Source of the DNA: Rickettsia typhi
GTDB taxonomy: Bacteria; Pseudomonadota; Alphaproteobacteria; Rickettsiales; UBA1997
Direction: 5' to 3'
Length of the DNA stretch: 16,367 nucleotides
Assembly: GCA_945902255.1 (NCBI GenBank)
Contig: CAMDMO010000022.1
Span: forward strand, 1 to 16,367
The notes under the pieces are model-generated. The model was not told where the DNA came from. It made no database searches and saw nothing but the letters and a program-made list of their open reading frames with translations. The number at the start of each line of letters is the position of its first letter. The first letter of the stretch is position 1. The position numbers were made by a program, and so were the translations under genes. This document shows, in pieces, positions 14,300 through 16,367 of the stretch.

Positions 14300-15814
14300 C
14301 TAGGCACTTTGTTTTAATTTATCCAAACAGTTAATGTAAGCTATCGCTGACGCAACTAACACATCAGTATCAGAACCATTTGCACTAAAAATTCTATTAT
14401 TTTGTTTTAATCTAACAGCAACAGTAGCTTGAGCGTCAGCGCCCTCGGTCACAGCCTGCACTTGATATAATTCAAGAGTTGCGTTATGAGGAATTAGCTG
14501 AGTTATAGCGCCAAAAATTGCATGCACTGGACCATCTTTCGAACGAAAATTAGTTTCGACCTCTTGATTGTCAATTTTTATTTTAATTGTAGCAAGAGCT
14601 TCTTCTTCTGTGCCACATTTTATATCTAACTTTACGAGCTGGCAATAAGATTTTTTATTAGTGATTGAATCATCAACCAAAGCAATAATATCTTCATCTA
14701 AAATTTCTTTTTTCTTATCAGCCAGCTCTTTAAATTTTTTAAAAGCTTGCTCAAGAAGATCTTCACCAACATCATAACCAATTTCTTTCAAGCGATCCCT
14801 AAAAGCTGCGCGACCAGAAAGTTTTCCCAAAACCAAAGAAGATTTTTCTAAACCAACTGATTCTGGAGACATAATTTCATAAGTCTGGCGATTTTTTAAA
14901 ATACCATCTTGATGAATTCCACTTTCATGAGCAAATGCATTAGCGCCAACAATCGCTTTGTTATATTGCACAGCAAAACCCGTAATGCTTGAAACTAATT
15001 TTGAAACTCTTGAAATCATCGTGCTATCAATTCCAGTTTCAACACCATAAAAATCACCGCGAGTTTTAATTGCCATAACAATTTCTTCTAAAGCCGCGTT
15101 ACCTGCGCGCTCACCAATTCCATTAATTGTGCATTCAATTTGTCTTGCCCCAGCTCGCATTGCTGCCAAAGAATTTGCAACCGCCATTCCCAAATCATCA
15201 TGGCAATGCGCTGAAATTATTGCTTTATCAATGTTTGAAACATTGTTTTTTATCGCAGAAATTAAATCAAAATATTCTTCAGGGGTTGTATATCCAACAG
15301 TATCTGGAATGTTGACTGTGTTAGCTCCAGCACTAATTGCAACTTCAATTGCTTTAAATAAAAAATCACGCTTTGAGCGGGTAGCATCTTCGGGAGACCA
15401 ATCAACTTCAGCACATAAATTTCGCGCCAAAGAAACACTTTCTTGAATTGCATTTAACACCTGTTTTTCATCCATTTTCAATTTAAATTCCATATGAATT
15501 GGACTGGTGGCAAGAAAAGTGTGTATGCGTGGTTTAGCCGCTGGTTTAACAGCTTCGGCAGTTCTTTCAATATCTGATTTTTTAGCGCGCGCTAATCCGC
15601 AAATAACTGAATTTTTAACTGTTTTTGCAATTCTGTTAACCGCTTCAAAATCGCCATTTGAAGCAGCTGGAAAACCAGCTTCAATTACATCAACTCCCAT
15701 TTTTTCAAGAGTTTTTGCAATCAATAACTTTTCTTCCAAATTCATGGTTGCTCCGGGAGCCTGCTCACCATCTCGCAAGGTTGTGTCAAAAATTATGATT
15801 TTTTCTTTTTTCAT
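14300..15814 (-). CDS. leuA: 2-isopropylmalate synthase (long, LeuA form)
   Basis: A 504-residue enzyme that condenses acetyl-CoA with 2-oxoisovalerate, the committed step of leucine synthesis. The TIM-barrel domain has FDTTLRDGEQAPGATM (R14, D15, Q18), IEAGFPAAS at 44-52, NIPDTVGYTTP at 168-178, metal ligands H203 and H205 in SAHCHDDLGMAVANSLAA, and CTINGIGERAGNAALEE (N239). Residues about 370-500 form the LeuA regulatory dimer domain (SYCQLVKLDI, VHAIFGAIT, ADAQATVAVRL and GSDTDVLVASAIAYINCL), so leucine feedback is likely. GSDTDVLVASAIAY fits LeuA better than homocitrate or citramalate synthase, although CimA cannot be fully excluded. A hairpin (15825-15853) lies just upstream of the ATG. 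The other leu genes are not in the window. Confidence 0.93.
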   Translation of the reverse strand: MKKEKIIIFDTTLRDGEQAPGATMNLEEKLLIAKTLEKMGVDVIEAGFPAASNGDFEAVNRIAKTVKNSVICGLARAKKSDIERTAEAVKPAAKPRIHTFLATSPIHMEFKLKMDEKQVLNAIQESVSLARNLCAEVDWSPEDATRSKRDFLFKAIEVAISAGANTVNIPDTVGYTTPEEYFDLISAIKNNVSNIDKAIISAHCHDDLGMAVANSLAAMRAGARQIECTINGIGERAGNAALEEIVMAIKTRGDFYGVETGIDSTMISRVSKLVSSITGFAVQYNKAIVGANAFAHESGIHQDGILKNRQTYEIMSPESVGLEKSSLVLGKLSGRAAFRDRLKEIGYDVGEDLLEQAFKKFKELADKKKEILDEDIIALVDDSITNKKSYCQLVKLDIKCGTEEEALATIKIKIDNQEVETNFRSKDGPVHAIFGAITQLIPHNATLELYQVQAVTEGADAQATVAVRLKQNNRIFSANGSDTDVLVASAIAYINCLDKLKQSA

Positions 15815-15824
15815 TTAAATTGTT

Positions 15825-15853
15825 GGTAATTTTTTTATAAAGAATAAATTACC
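15825..15853. promoter_or_regulatory. Inverted repeat GGTAATTT/AAATTACC in the leuA leader
   Basis: A perfect 8-bp inverted repeat with a 13-nt AT-rich loop, 11 nt upstream of the leuA ATG. It could be an operator or a weak leader hairpin. No leucine-codon leader peptide or T-box pattern was found. AT-rich composition makes chance possible. Confidence 0.3.
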
Positions 15854-15862
15854 ATCTAACTA

Positions 15863-16024
15863 ATACCAATTCAACTTAATAATTGACCATTTAAACGAAA
15901 TATTTTTGAGGAAAAATTGCGACAGTAAATATAAACTGTATCAGGCGATACAGCGTTATTTACCGAACAAATTTTTACCAAAAAGATGAAGTTTAAATGG
16001 TCAATTATTAAGTTGAATTGGTAT
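15863..16024. mobile_element. 162-bp near-palindromic MITE-like element
   Basis: Perfect 34-nt inverted arms (15863-15896 and 15991-16024) begin ATACCAATTC. The interior is also imperfectly palindromic, down to the central stem CTGTATC/GATACAG (15936-15942 and 15947-15953) around AGGC. The ends TACCAATT and AATTGGTA fit a TA target duplication, as in IS630/Tc1-mariner-type MITEs; this is inference. There is no coding capacity. It lies between leuA and the LD-carboxypeptidase gene, so it probably inserted into their shared promoter region. Confidence 0.85.
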
Positions 16025-16057
16025 AATAATTGTAAATTAAAAAACTCTAATAAATTC

Positions 16058-16367
16058 ATGAATTTTAAATCTGTAAAAAAAGGTGACACAGTTGATATAA
16101 TTTCACCAGGAACTGCATGCACCAATGCAGAAGTAACAAAGATAAAAAATATTGTTAATAAATTAGGACTTATTCCAATAATTTTTAGAGAAAAAGATTT
16201 AACTTTAAAAAAACCTACATCTCACGGACTTCCGTCTTTTGGGGCTTGGGAGCGATTTTGTCAATTAGAAAATGCAATTACAAATCCAGATTCTAATATA
16301 ATTTGGTGTTCTCGCGGAGGTTATGGAAGTGCAGATTTATTGCCTTATTTAAGATCTTTAAAAAAAC
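16058..16367 (+). CDS. LD-carboxypeptidase (peptidase S66), 5' part, cut by window edge
   Basis: The first 103 codons of a gene that runs off the right edge. The start MNFKSVKKGDTVDIISPG matches the N-terminal strand of S66 peptidases. Residues about 62-76 (GAWERFCQLENAITN) and the motif IIWCSRGGYGSADLLPYL (81-98) identify the family, with S91 in GGYGS as the predicted catalytic serine. LdcA enzymes remove the terminal D-alanine from tetrapeptides during peptidoglycan recycling in the cytoplasm; MccF homologues instead cleave microcin C-type molecules, and the missing C-terminal half with its Glu and His cannot decide between them. The ATG lies 34 nt after the palindromic element and has no clear ribosome site. 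Confidence 0.88.
   Translation, partial: MNFKSVKKGDTVDIISPGTACTNAEVTKIKNIVNKLGLIPIIFREKDLTLKKPTSHGLPSFGAWERFCQLENAITNPDSNIIWCSRGGYGSADLLPYLRSLKK

Noticed and set aside
15871..16125. An 84-codon minus-strand frame across the palindromic element
   Set aside because: It consists mostly of the inverted repeat and the antisense of the LD-carboxypeptidase start.

Overview
The window is AT-rich and gene-dense. Homopolymer runs are frequent and Shine-Dalgarno sequences are often weak. Several genes (a DsbA-family protein with a membrane anchor, short TsaC, YciB/IspZ, MreB and MreC) and a large repeat-containing protein with a Ulp1/CE-clan cysteine protease core point to a host-associated alphaproteobacterium, probably Rickettsiales-like. 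That placement is inferred from gene content and composition; no rRNA gene is present to confirm it. A complete leuA and a KdpDE-like two-component pair would be unusual for the most reduced Rickettsiaceae.

Layout. 1-1593 (minus): a PIF1-like helicase cut by the window edge, preceded by a DsbA-family gene that ends in a long hairpin terminator. 1655-3489 (plus): rnhB, tsaC overlapping it by 14 nt, and a membrane-anchored FKBP-like protein. 3490-3819 has no gene but holds a 262-bp nested inverted-repeat element. 3820-4398 (plus): yciB. 4462-7260 (plus): a 932-residue protein with six to seven helical repeats (four nearly identical), a basic NLS-like patch, a Ulp1-type catalytic core and an acidic tail with an internal duplication. 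It looks like a secreted effector and is the most interesting gene here. 7404-7958 (plus): a YajG-like lipoprotein, ending at a strong bidirectional terminator.

7978-12322 looks like a stress-response block. A leftward operon runs CsbD, DUF883/ElaB-like, a holin-like membrane protein, and a secreted protein whose signal peptide is readable only from an ATT start. Divergent from it are a soluble KdpD-like histidine kinase and a KdpE-like response regulator. These are followed by a 58-residue protein with the SFPASDPPS tail and a perfect-palindrome terminator. A candidate promoter with an overlapping dyad lies between the two arms.

12367-15814 (minus) carries leuA, mreB and mreC in transcription order: leucine biosynthesis next to cell-shape genes. 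15863-16024 is a 162-bp near-palindromic MITE-like element, just upstream of a plus-strand LD-carboxypeptidase (peptidase S66) that is cut by the right edge.

MreB/MreC and the LD-carboxypeptidase imply a peptidoglycan cell wall. The DsbA-family protein, the lipoprotein and the membrane or secreted stress proteins imply an active envelope. The Ulp1-like protein implies interaction with a eukaryotic host.
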